Positions 8,665 to 16,675 of a stretch of 64,000 nt of DNA are shown piece by piece. The notes beneath the pieces were generated by a model. The model saw only the letters and a program-made list of their open reading frames with translations, had not been told where the DNA came from and did no database searches. The position numbers were made by a program, and so were the translations under genes. Each line of letters opens with the position of its first letter. Within the stretch, counting starts at the first letter, position 1. The stretch comes from Fibrobacter succinogenes (GTDB lineage Bacteria; Fibrobacterota; Fibrobacteria; Fibrobacterales; Fibrobacteraceae): assembly GCA_902768715.1 (NCBI GenBank), contig CACXMH010000012.1, positions 1-64,000 of the forward strand, given 5' to 3'.

Positions 8665-9464
8665 AGGAAATCCCTCCGGCTGAACCACCAACTAGCGATG
8701 GCTAAGAAAACACCAACATAACCGATTGCGTAAACCGTATTCCAGAAAAGATACATGTCCGGCAGGGCTAGCCCGTGAACCACGTAGCTGGTCACGTTGT
8801 AGCGGTACAGCCCAGGGAACACGGCGTGAATCACCATGGCCAGCTTTTCAAGCAAGGCTGCAGAAGAGTCACTCACCTCGCGCATTTTGTTCACAAAACG
8901 AACTTGCTCCAGAAGTTGGTCGCTCAGATGACCCGCAAAATAAACGCCCAATGTAAACAACGCACTCAAAGTGGTCGAAGAAAAGCTACTGAACAGAAGT
9001 GCCACCGCAATCACTACCGCCAGTTCCCAGAAAATCAGGTAAATTGCCGTCAGCAAGCTTACCGTAGGTTCTGAATTCGTGAGGAACAGAATGGAGTAGT
9101 AGATGCAGGTGAGCAGCGCCAAATGGACGGCCACCACCGCCAACAGTCCAAGGTACTTACCCACGATGAAGGTGGCACGACTGATGGGCTTGGACAACAG
9201 GGTGAGAACCGTCCGCCGCTGGATTTCCTTTTGCACCAGGCTGATGCCCACGAAAATGGAAATCAAAAGGCCCGAAAGACTCATCACCGACAGTGTGGTG
9301 GACTTGATGACGTATGCCCGATCGAATACGGACCATTCGCCCAGAACGATGCTGAACAGGGCAAGGCCAACGGCCAAAAGACCGATATTATAAAGAATCT
9401 TGTCACGGATAGATTCGCGGAAGGTATTGAGGGCAATAATACCGATATGCTTAAGCGTCTGCAC
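8661..9464 (-). CDS. ABC-2 type transporter permease
   Basis: Integral membrane protein of about 267 residues with six predicted helices, the first near residues 25-45 and the last near 240-260. It begins VQTLKHIGIIALNTFRESIRDKILY, the typical ABC-2/GldF-like opening. GTG at 9464 is preferred because GAGGAG lies 7 bases upstream; a TTG two codons earlier has no usable spacing. It overlaps the ATPase gene by 14 bases and the following PilT-like gene by 4 bases, so co-translation is likely. The substrate is unknown. Confidence 0.85.
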   Translation of the reverse strand: MQTLKHIGIIALNTFRESIRDKILYNIGLLAVGLALFSIVLGEWSVFDRAYVIKSTTLSVMSLSGLLISIFVGISLVQKEIQRRTVLTLLSKPISRATFIVGKYLGLLAVVAVHLALLTCIYYSILFLTNSEPTVSLLTAIYLIFWELAVVIAVALLFSSFSSTTLSALFTLGVYFAGHLSDQLLEQVRFVNKMREVSDSSAALLEKLAMVIHAVFPGLYRYNVTSYVVHGLALPDMYLFWNTVYAIGYVGVFLAIASWWFSRRDFL

Positions 9465-10362
9465 GGGCAATCTCCTCGGTCAAAACATCTTCAAGGCTGG
9501 GACGCTTATGTTCCATGCGTTCCACAGCAATACTGTTATCCAAGCAATAGCGGAGTAAGCGATCACGAGCGGCATCGTCGGCGCAGATGACCTCCTGGGG
9601 GTGCCCCGCCAAGGCGACACCTTCAGGCAGATCTTTGACGGCAATAACCTCCCGAGTCCGCACATGGTATTCGATACCACAGGAATCCGTAATTTCATCC
9701 ACGGTTCCTTCGCGAACGATACGACCGTCAACAATCATGGCCACCCGATGGCTGATGGATTCCACGTCACTCAGAAGGTGGCTGGAATAGAAGATGGTCA
9801 CACCGTCCCGGTTCAGTTCCAGAATGGCCTCCCGGACATCGCGACGGCCCATGGGATCCAGTCCGCTCATGGGTTCGTCCAGAATCAACAGCTTGGGCTT
9901 GCCGAGAATGGCCTGGGCAATTCCCACGCGCTGCATCATGCCCTTGGAGTACGAACGCAGACGGCGGTCAATCCAGTCCTTGTCGGCGTGGAGCAACTGC
10001 AGCGCCCAGGTAATGCGTTCGTTCAGAAGGCTCCCTTCTAACCCCACCAGCTTGCCGTAGAACTGGAGCAGTTCACGACCCGTAAGGTAGTCATAGAAAT
10101 AAGGTTGTTCCGGAGAGTATCCGATAAAACGGCGGCTCTTGACATCGCGGGGGCTGATGCCGTTTACCAGCACCTTGCCGGAATCGAAATTCAAAAGGCC
10201 GGTCAGCACCTTGATGGTGGTGGACTTGCCCGCCCCGTTGGGGCCGATAAAACCGTAAATCTGACCCGGTTCCACATGAAGGCTCACGTCCTTCAGCGCC
10301 AGTTTCGGTTTCATCAAGAAACCGCTCCTGTAGGTCTTGTGCAAATGCTCAATCTGAATCAT
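9451..10362 (-). CDS. ABC transporter ATP-binding protein (CcmA/GldA-like)
   Basis: A 303-residue nucleotide-binding protein with Walker A GPNGAGKST, a Q-loop region (YSPEQPYFYDYLTGREL), signature YSKGMMQRVGIAQAI, Walker B LLILDEPMSGLDP and H-loop YSSHLLSD. A C-terminal regulatory extension follows. It energises the ABC-2 permease encoded immediately downstream. In gliding bacteroidetes the similar GldA-GldF pair is tied to surface motility; that link is only suggestive here. Confidence 0.92.
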   Translation of the reverse strand: MIQIEHLHKTYRSGFLMKPKLALKDVSLHVEPGQIYGFIGPNGAGKSTTIKVLTGLLNFDSGKVLVNGISPRDVKSRRFIGYSPEQPYFYDYLTGRELLQFYGKLVGLEGSLLNERITWALQLLHADKDWIDRRLRSYSKGMMQRVGIAQAILGKPKLLILDEPMSGLDPMGRRDVREAILELNRDGVTIFYSSHLLSDVESISHRVAMIVDGRIVREGTVDEITDSCGIEYHVRTREVIAVKDLPEGVALAGHPQEVICADDAARDRLLRYCLDNSIAVERMEHKRPSLEDVLTEEIARADA

Positions 10363-10365
10363 AAA

Positions 10366-10638
10366 CTACTCTTGATCGTCTTTCTTTCCAAAAATCCGGC
10401 TTTCAGTTTCTTCTATTTCGCGACGGCGCTTGTCGGCGCGAATCTTCTTGTTCACGAAAAAATAGATGGTGGCGCCAACAAGGTACACCGCAAGGCCTGA
10501 ATAGAAGAAGGGGTTGATGGAGGTTCCTTCTAACCCCGGGAAAAGGTTCAACAAAACGCTATGGCCAAAAAGGCTCAAAATCACCAACACAAAGCCCAAG
10601 CCACGCAGGACATAAGTCAAAACTATCAATTTGTTCAT
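10366..10638 (-). CDS. Small two-helix membrane protein
   Basis: Start set at ATG 10638, with GAGGT 5 bases upstream; an earlier TTG in frame lacks support. The 90-residue product has two hydrophobic segments (residues about 6-30 and 42-62) and a strongly charged tail (KKIRADKRRREIEETE). It ends 3 bases before the ABC ATPase gene, so it is probably the first or second gene of that operon. Family not recognised; it could be an accessory subunit of the transporter. Confidence 0.65.
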   Translation of the reverse strand: MNKLIVLTYVLRGLGFVLVILSLFGHSVLLNLFPGLEGTSINPFFYSGLAVYLVGATIYFFVNKKIRADKRRREIEETESRIFGKKDDQE

Positions 10639-10730
10639 TGATACCTCAAAATGGTACTTTTCACCATTGAAAAATACACTTTTTGAAAGGGTTGTACGGA
10701 ACAAAGGGCTGAAATTCTGCGTTTTTCGGC

Positions 10731-11105
10731 TTAAAAGACCTCTTTTACGCGACTAATTTCTTTGCCGTTTAGGCATTCGCAGACAAACCTGTCGGCGCAG
10801 ACCACCTCGTAGTCGGACCCGCCGTTAAATACGTTAGCGTTGCCATACTCTTCGTGAAGTTTTTCCATACGGACACGGCATACGAACTTGCGGGACAGCT
10901 CGGCGCAGCAAGCGGCAATTTTATCGTCAGAAATTGACATTGCCATAGACTTGTCCTTGAGGGTTATCTGAACTTCGTTGGCATCCGCTGCCAAAAGCAG
11001 GAACACGATATCGTCTATGGCGTATTCCCGGCAATCCAAACCAGACAATACCGATTCGGCGTTATCGACCCAAAGCCGACCTGAAATACTATACTCGTGA
11101 TCCAT
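10731..11105 (-). CDS. Hypothetical cytosolic protein
   Basis: 124 residues, no signal or membrane segment, mixed alpha/beta composition, with six Cys scattered through it (for example AACCAEL, VCECLNG). It begins MDHEYSISGRLWV. It stands 92 bases upstream of the small membrane protein on the same strand and could lead the 3.5-11.1 kb minus-strand run. No family recognised. Confidence 0.55.
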   Translation of the reverse strand: MDHEYSISGRLWVDNAESVLSGLDCREYAIDDIVFLLLAADANEVQITLKDKSMAMSISDDKIAACCAELSRKFVCRVRMEKLHEEYGNANVFNGGSDYEVVCADRFVCECLNGKEISRVKEVF

Positions 11106-11132
11106 AGTGGAAATTTACTATTTTGTGGGTAA

Positions 11133-11240
11133 AGTAGATAGGTAATAGGTAGTAGATTTTAGGGCTGGTGGGATCAAGAAGTATTAAAAGCTTCTTGATA
11201 CAGGCAATCCTAAAACCTATAACCTAAAACCTAAGACCTA
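11133..11240. repeat. TAGG/CCTA inverted array with hairpin upstream of uvrB
   Basis: Left arm GTAGATAGGTAATAGGTAGT, right arm CCTAAAACCTATAACCTAAA, imperfectly complementary. Between them is a clean stem ATCAAGAAG / CTTCTTGAT (about 11172-11198). No T-run follows, so this is not an ordinary terminator. It forms the 5' leader of uvrB and leaves no visible Shine-Dalgarno sequence. Confidence 0.6.
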
Positions 11241-11244
11241 GCAA

Positions 11245-13503
11245 ATGGCCCGCGCACGTAAGACAATCACACCCGACCCGTATGCGAAACCGATAGCGAA
11301 ACCGCTACCGCCCGAGCAGAGTTTGCCGGGGAAATTGAAGCAGTTCCAGTCGCCCACTCGCGCGAACTTTGAACTCGTGAGCCCTTACGGGGCGGCGGGC
11401 GACCAGCCGAAGGCCATCGAAGAACTGACCGAAGGTTTCAAGCACGGGGAACAGTTCCAGACGCTGCTTGGCGTGACTGGTTCCGGCAAGACTTTCACGA
11501 TGGCAAACGTCATCAAGAACGTGGGCAAGCCGACGCTGATTTTGACCCACAACAAGACGCTGGCGGCGCAGCTCTACCAGGAATTCAAGGCGTTCTTCCC
11601 CCACAATGCGGTGGAATACTTCGTGAGCTATTACGACTATTTCCAGCCCGAAGCGTACATTCCGCACACGGACACCTTCATCGAGAAAGACGCAAGCATC
11701 AACGACGAAATCGACAAGCTCCGCCTGCGCGCGACCGCGAACTTGCTGACCCGCCGCGACGTGATTATTGTCGCCTCCGTGAGTTGCATCTACGGTTTGG
11801 GTAGCCCCAGCGAATATTTCGACTTGATGGTGCGCATCAAGAAAGGCGACGTTTACGACCGCGACAAGATTCTGCACGATTTGGTGCGCATTCAATACAC
11901 GAGAAACGACTTCAGCCTAGAACGCGGCAGTTTCCGCGTACACGGCGACGTGATTGAAATTCACCCAAGTTACGACGAAGAAGGCCTCCGCATCGAGCTT
12001 TTCGGCGATGAAGTGGACCGTCTCGTGCGATTCAACATGGTTACCGGCGAAGTGACGCAGGAAATGGACGAGATGACCATCGCTCCGGCGAAGCACTTCG
12101 TGACTAAAGAAGAAGGACGTGCGGGAATCTTGCAACGCATGCAGATGGAACTCACCGAGCGTCTTGCGGAACTGGACAAGGAAGGCAAGGTGCTGGAATC
12201 AGCCCGTCTTTCGAGCCGTACCCGCTACGACATGGAAATGATTCGCGAGACCGGCATGTGCAGCGGCATCGAGAACTACTCCCGCATCATCGAGAACCGC
12301 GCACCGGGTACACGCCCGTTCACGCTCATCGACTACTTCGGCGACGACTGGCTCTTGATGGTGGACGAATCCCACGTGAGCATTCCGCAGGTGGGCGGCA
12401 TGGCCGAAGGCGACAAATCCCGCAAGACAACGCTGGTGCAGTACGGGTTCCGCCTCCCCTGCGCCTTGGACAACCGCCCGATGAACTTCGCCGAATTCGA
12501 GTACATGTACCCGAAGCAGGTGCTTTTCGTGAGCGCAACTCCCGGCGATTACGAACTCACCAAGACGGGTGGCGTTGTCACCGAACAAATTAACAGACCC
12601 ACCGGACTTCTGGACCCGAAAATCGAGATGTTCCCCATCAAGGGCCAGATGGACGTGCTGCTGTACCGCATCGAGGAGGTCGTCAAGAACGGCGACCGCG
12701 TGCTGGTCACGACGCTCACCAAGAAGATGGCGCAGGACCTCACCGACTTCTTTGTGGAAGCGGGCATCCGCGCGCGTTACCTGCACAGCGACATCAAGAC
12801 GCTGGAGCGCCACGAACTCATCCGGGGCTTGCGCACCGGAGAATTTGATGTACTTGTGGGCATCAACCTGTTGCGCGAAGGCCTTGACCTGCCCGAAGTG
12901 AGCATGGTGGCCATACTCGATGCCGACAAGGAAGGCTTTTTGCGCAATTACCGCAGCCTCATCCAGACCATGGGCCGCGCAAGCCGTAACGTGAACGGCA
13001 CCGTATTGCTCTTCGCAGACAACATGACCGACAGCCTGGAGAAGGCCATCACCGAGACCGCCCGACGCAGAGCCGTGCAGGAAGAATTCAACAAGGAACA
13101 CGGCATTACGCCCAAATCTGTGACCCGCAAGCTGGAAGACGACCTGAGAATCGCGGATCCCCTTGGAATCGACGGTGACGATTCCGTCGATGAGGACGAG
13201 GAGATCCCCGCCTTGGTTCGGCTACGCTCACCACAGGTCGCGGGGATGACAAATGGGGAACCGGGCATCCGCCCGATGGAACCGCTGCAGCCCTCCAAGT
13301 TTAGACGAGAGAACGCTCGCAAGCGAGCTACAGGCGAGAGACGAGAGAAAGGCTCGAGGCACGATGTAAGAAAGGAGATCCCCGCCTCCGCGGGGATGAC
13401 AAGTTCGCTGGAAGACCTGGAGCGCCAGATGAAGGAAGCCGCCGCGCGCCTCGATTTCGAGGAAGCGGCGCGGCTGCGGGACATTATCCGGAATATGCGT
13501 TAG
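11245..13503 (+). CDS. uvrB: Excinuclease ABC subunit B
   Basis: DNA-damage-verifying helicase-like subunit of nucleotide excision repair. Conserved landmarks: [11 protein letters not shown] (from about residue 48), Walker A GVTGSGKT, the beta-hairpin [16 protein letters not shown], the helicase motif [27 protein letters not shown], and a C-terminal UVR motif ([23 protein letters not shown]). At 752 residues it is about 80 longer than usual, from a ~35-residue N-terminal extension and an in-frame repeat-derived insertion at about residues 653-718, between the helicase core and the UVR motif. The frame is intact throughout. UvrA and UvrC are not in the window. Confidence 0.97.
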   Translation: MARARKTITPDPYAKPIAKPLPPEQSLPGKLKQFQSPTRANFELVSPYGAAGDQPKAIEELTEGFKHGEQFQTLLGVTGSGKTFTMANVIKNVGKPTLILTHNKTLAAQLYQEFKAFFPHNAVEYFVSYYDYFQPEAYIPHTDTFIEKDASINDEIDKLRLRATANLLTRRDVIIVASVSCIYGLGSPSEYFDLMVRIKKGDVYDRDKILHDLVRIQYTRNDFSLERGSFRVHGDVIEIHPSYDEEGLRIELFGDEVDRLVRFNMVTGEVTQEMDEMTIAPAKHFVTKEEGRAGILQRMQMELTERLAELDKEGKVLESARLSSRTRYDMEMIRETGMCSGIENYSRIIENRAPGTRPFTLIDYFGDDWLLMVDESHVSIPQVGGMAEGDKSRKTTLVQYGFRLPCALDNRPMNFAEFEYMYPKQVLFVSATPGDYELTKTGGVVTEQINRPTGLLDPKIEMFPIKGQMDVLLYRIEEVVKNGDRVLVTTLTKKMAQDLTDFFVEAGIRARYLHSDIKTLERHELIRGLRTGEFDVLVGINLLREGLDLPEVSMVAILDADKEGFLRNYRSLIQTMGRASRNVNGTVLLFADNMTDSLEKAITETARRRAVQEEFNKEHGITPKSVTRKLEDDLRIADPLGIDGDDSVDEDEEIPALVRLRSPQVAGMTNGEPGIRPMEPLQPSKFRRENARKRATGERREKGSRHDVRKEIPASAGMTSSLEDLERQMKEAAARLDFEEAARLRDIIRNMR
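13202..13400. repeat. Repeat elements inserted in frame in uvrB
   Basis: Three elements: 13202-13250, a palindrome (GATCCCCGCC ... CGGGGATGAC) carrying the interior TTGGTTCGGCTACGCTCACC; 13310-13352, TTTAGACGAGAGAACGCTC plus GCTACAGGCGAGAGACGAG; and 13375-13400, a GAGATCCCCGCC/GCGGGGATGAC palindrome. Intergenic relatives of the first occur at 43676-43716 and of the second at 40674-40730. Confidence 0.85.
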
Positions 13504-13734
13504 GGACAGTGACCCCGTAAGGGGACGAGACCGGACAACGGACGGGCTCGGTGAGACGGGGCGGAACGCCACGGCGAGTATGGCCCGACCCGCCCTTCGT
13601 GATGAATTGCGCCAATCTTTGGGGCGGGGAACGCCCAAAAATGCCGTTTTCCTTGAAAATTTCGCTTTTTCGTTTGCTTTTTCGGCCATTTTTGTTTATT
13701 TTCAGAGTCAGAAACTTTTTATGAGGGAACAACT

Positions 13735-14757
13735 ATGAATTTTATGAAGAAACTTTTCCTGGGCTCTGTATTCGCCCTGGGTTCAATCGGCCTTACCGCT
13801 TGCGGTGACGACAGTTCCAGCGCCGGCGATGGAGACTCCTCCTCTTCTGCCGAAGAACTGGTCCTTTCTTCGGTCTCCGAGACTTCGCCCTTGGCGGACT
13901 TTTCCGAGGTCGAGGCAAAACGTACCGCTGACGGCAAGGGCGGTTGGGTTCTGAAGCTCACGGGAAATATCGCTACCGAAAGTGATGCCTTTGAAACCCC
14001 GGGCTACGACGGCGACCCGATAACATATATGGTTGATAGCCTTTCTTTCGATGTAGGCAGAAAGGAAGACGGTAAGGTAATCAGGGTCGGCAATCTTCCC
14101 GTTCCCGTCAGAAGCGACTTTAAATTTCCAAAGGAACAGTTCAATCCACTCTTTGCCATTGATGAAATACCTCTGAACCAGGACAGCATCGGCTGGGGAG
14201 ATTTTGTACTGTACATCACCGTCTATATGAGTGGCAGTACAGAGGAAAAGACATACGCTTTTACTGCCCGTCTAGAAGCTGAATTTGATTTGCCGAAGCC
14301 TGCCGAAGTTTCTTCTTCTTCTAGCGTCGCCGAAGTGTGTACGCAGGTGGACTCCGTCGCCGTGGAGTTCTCCAACGAGTATAACAAAATCACAGCCAAG
14401 CAGGCCATCAACTTTGCTACGGGCGCCGCGGAGAACCCCCATGTGACAATGAGTCTTGAAGGTGGTGTCGGTTATCTCGTGGCCGCAAGTGGCGTAACCT
14501 TCCAGCAAATAGACTCCTATGACAATAGCAGCGGAATGTGGGTTGCGCCGGCCTCACCCGCATGCCTCGAAAAATTCTCCTATTCTCCCAGGTTTGACGA
14601 AGAAGGCAATTCGGCAACTAAAGTCAACATGCAAGAAAGCACCCAGTGGTATATGGTCCTTACCGCTGACGGGAATTTCCCGATTCGACCCACAAGAGTG
14701 CAGGTTAATGGTTCCGAAGGTAATATATCTTTCATCTACTACAAGAAGACCAACTAG
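13735..14757 (+). CDS. Ser-rich lipoprotein, Fibrobacter type
   Basis: Signal peptide with lipobox LTAC (Cys at residue 23), followed by the acidic/Ser linker GDDSSSAGDGDSSSSAEE that is common in Fibrobacter surface lipoproteins. A second Ser-run (VSSSSSVAE, about residue 193) divides two domains of roughly 150 residues. A GAGGGAA ribosome binding site precedes the start. The 230-base spacer before it holds GC-rich palindromic DNA and no gene. A terminator follows. Function unknown; likely outer-membrane or periplasm facing. Confidence 0.8.
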   Translation: MNFMKKLFLGSVFALGSIGLTACGDDSSSAGDGDSSSSAEELVLSSVSETSPLADFSEVEAKRTADGKGGWVLKLTGNIATESDAFETPGYDGDPITYMVDSLSFDVGRKEDGKVIRVGNLPVPVRSDFKFPKEQFNPLFAIDEIPLNQDSIGWGDFVLYITVYMSGSTEEKTYAFTARLEAEFDLPKPAEVSSSSSVAEVCTQVDSVAVEFSNEYNKITAKQAINFATGAAENPHVTMSLEGGVGYLVAASGVTFQQIDSYDNSSGMWVAPASPACLEKFSYSPRFDEEGNSATKVNMQESTQWYMVLTADGNFPIRPTRVQVNGSEGNISFIYYKKTN

Positions 14758-14777
14758 CCTAATTCCTGCATGATATC

Positions 14778-14803
14778 GACCCCCGAAAGGGGGTCTTTTT
14801 TTT
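14778..14803 (+). terminator. Rho-independent terminator
   Basis: GACCCCC-GAAA-GGGGGTC stem with a tetraloop followed by eight T residues, 20 bases after the lipoprotein stop. Confidence 0.92.
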
Positions 14804-14938
14804 GCGTTGCGCTCGCATTTTACACTCTTCGAGTGTCTTTTGCTAGGCTCGGAAGTGGGCCTGTAAACAGTCCCGTTTCACTCGCCTTACGCAAAAATTT
14901 CTAAATTAACGCCCGTAAATTTAAACACGGAGTAAATC

Positions 14939-16573
14939 ATGCTCAAGAAGCTTTCCAATTTCCCCGGCATCAAGGGACCGGTCGTAACCATCGTGATGGA
15001 TGGTTTTGGTATCACCGATAAAGTCGAAGGCAACGCCATCAAGGCCGCCCGCACCCCAACCCTCGACAACCTCTTCAAGATGTACCCGAACGTGCTCCTG
15101 AAGGCTCACGGCCGCGCCGTGGGTATGCCGACCAACGAAGACATGGGTAACTCCGAAGTGGGCCACAACGCCATCGGTGCTGGCCAGGTCTATAACCAGG
15201 GTGCAGCCCTCGTGCAGGATTCCATCGTCTCCGGCGAAATCTTTGAACGTGACGCATGGAAGGAAATTGCCGGCAACGCCCGCGAAAAGAACACCGTCCT
15301 CCACTTCATCGGCCTCTTCAGCGACGGCAACGTCCACTCCAACATTTCTCACCTGAAGGCCATGGTTGCCCAGGCCAAGAAGGAAGGCCTCAAGAAGGTC
15401 CGCGTGCACATCTTGCTCGACGGTCGTGACGTGCCGGAAACTTCCGCACTCGATTACGTTGGCCCGTTCGAAAAGTTCCTCGACGAACTCCGCTCTCCGG
15501 AATTCGACGTTTGCATTGCTAGCGGCGGTGGCCGTATGCAGATCACCATGGACCGTTACAACGCCAACTGGAAGATGGTGGAGCTGGGCTGGAAGACCCA
15601 CGTACTCGGCGAAGGCCGCTACTTCGACAACGCTACGCAGGCTATCGAAACCCTCCGTGGCGAAACCAAGGCTATTGACCAGGACTTGCCCCCGTTCGTG
15701 ATTGCCAAGGATGGCCAGCCAGTCGGTACCATCAACGATGGCGACTCCGTGGTGTTCTTTAACTTCCGTGGCGACCGCGCCATCGAAATCACCCGCGCCT
15801 TCGAAGAAGAATCCTTCAGCGAATTTGACCGCAAGCGCTTCCCACACGTCTGCTACGCCGGCATGCTCCAGTACGACGGCGACCTCAAGCTCCCGAACCG
15901 CTTCCTCGTTCCGCCTCCGGCCATCAAGGAAACCAGCGGTGAATGGCTTGCCGAAACGGGCGTCAAGCAGTTCGCCTGTTCCGAAACGCAGAAGTACGGC
16001 CACGTGACCTACTTCTGGAATGGTAACCGTTCCAGCAAGTTCGACGGCGAAACCTACCTCGAAATCGAATCTGACGTTGTTCCGTTCGAACAGCGCCCGT
16101 GGATGAAGGCTGCCGAAATCACCGACGCCATGATCGAAGCTTTGAAGAGCGGCAAGTACCAGACGCTCCGCTGCAACTTCCCGAACGGCGACATGGTGGG
16201 CCACACCGGTTCTTTCCGCGCCGCTACGATGGCTATCGAAGCCGTGGATATCGGCCTTGCACGTCTGCTCCCGGTGATTGACGCCCTCGGCGGTGTTGCC
16301 ATCATCACGGCTGACCACGGTAACGCCGACGAAATGTACGAAATCGACAAGAAGACCGGCATGCCGAAGGTCAACAAGGACGGTACGTTCAAGGCCAAGA
16401 CGAGCCACACCTTGAACAAGGTTCCGTGCATCCTTTACGATAACGTAACGGGCGGCAAGCTTTCCCTCAAGGAAGGCGACTGGGGTCTGTCGAACATCGC
16501 TGCTACGACGGCCAACCTCCTCGGCCTCGAAAAGCACGAAGCTTGGGATGACAGTATGTTGATCATCAAGTAA
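14939..16573 (+). CDS. gpmI: 2,3-bisphosphoglycerate-independent phosphoglycerate mutase
   Basis: Interconverts 3- and 2-phosphoglycerate in glycolysis/gluconeogenesis using two metal ions. Alkaline-phosphatase-superfamily metal ligand VMDGFG (Asp21), the catalytic Ser in MGNSEVGH (Ser72), LLDGRDVPETSA, GGGRMQITMDRY, NFRGDRA and the late metal cluster ITADHGNADEM are all present. Length 544 is normal. GGAG stands 8 bases before ATG. Codon use is strongly biased (AAG, GGC, CTC), as in highly expressed genes. It is followed by a terminator shared with the convergent hydrolase gene. Confidence 0.97.
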   Translation: MLKKLSNFPGIKGPVVTIVMDGFGITDKVEGNAIKAARTPTLDNLFKMYPNVLLKAHGRAVGMPTNEDMGNSEVGHNAIGAGQVYNQGAALVQDSIVSGEIFERDAWKEIAGNAREKNTVLHFIGLFSDGNVHSNISHLKAMVAQAKKEGLKKVRVHILLDGRDVPETSALDYVGPFEKFLDELRSPEFDVCIASGGGRMQITMDRYNANWKMVELGWKTHVLGEGRYFDNATQAIETLRGETKAIDQDLPPFVIAKDGQPVGTINDGDSVVFFNFRGDRAIEITRAFEEESFSEFDRKRFPHVCYAGMLQYDGDLKLPNRFLVPPPAIKETSGEWLAETGVKQFACSETQKYGHVTYFWNGNRSSKFDGETYLEIESDVVPFEQRPWMKAAEITDAMIEALKSGKYQTLRCNFPNGDMVGHTGSFRAATMAIEAVDIGLARLLPVIDALGGVAIITADHGNADEMYEIDKKTGMPKVNKDGTFKAKTSHTLNKVPCILYDNVTGGKLSLKEGDWGLSNIAATTANLLGLEKHEAWDDSMLIIK

Positions 16574-16631
16574 GGATCCAGACCAGAACTGGATTGCCAC
16601 GCCACTTCGTGGCTCGCAATGACAATATGAC

Positions 16632-16661
16632 AAAAGGAACCCTTACGGGTTCCTTTTTTTT
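16632..16661 (+). terminator. Rho-independent terminator between convergent genes
   Basis: AAAAGGAACCC-TTAC-GGGTTCCTTTT stem followed by a T tract. The A-rich left flank lets it act for the minus-strand hydrolase as well. Just upstream (16575-16625) is a degenerate palindromic repeat ending GCAATGAC. Confidence 0.9.
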
Positions 16662-16675
16662 CGTTTAGAAAACGT

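Noticed and set aside
12199-13101. Long open frame antisense to uvrB
   Set aside because: Produced by the codon bias of uvrB; no start signals, no recognisable product, while uvrB is certain.
13501-13734. Possible structured RNA between uvrB and the lipoprotein gene
   Set aside because: GC-rich with short palindromes such as ACCCCGTAAGGGG, but I recognise no riboswitch or ncRNA core and no terminator; treated as repeat-type spacer.
14921-16633. 570-codon open frame antisense to gpmI
   Set aside because: Mirror of a strongly biased highly expressed gene; composition (His/Val/Glu-rich) is typical of such shadows.
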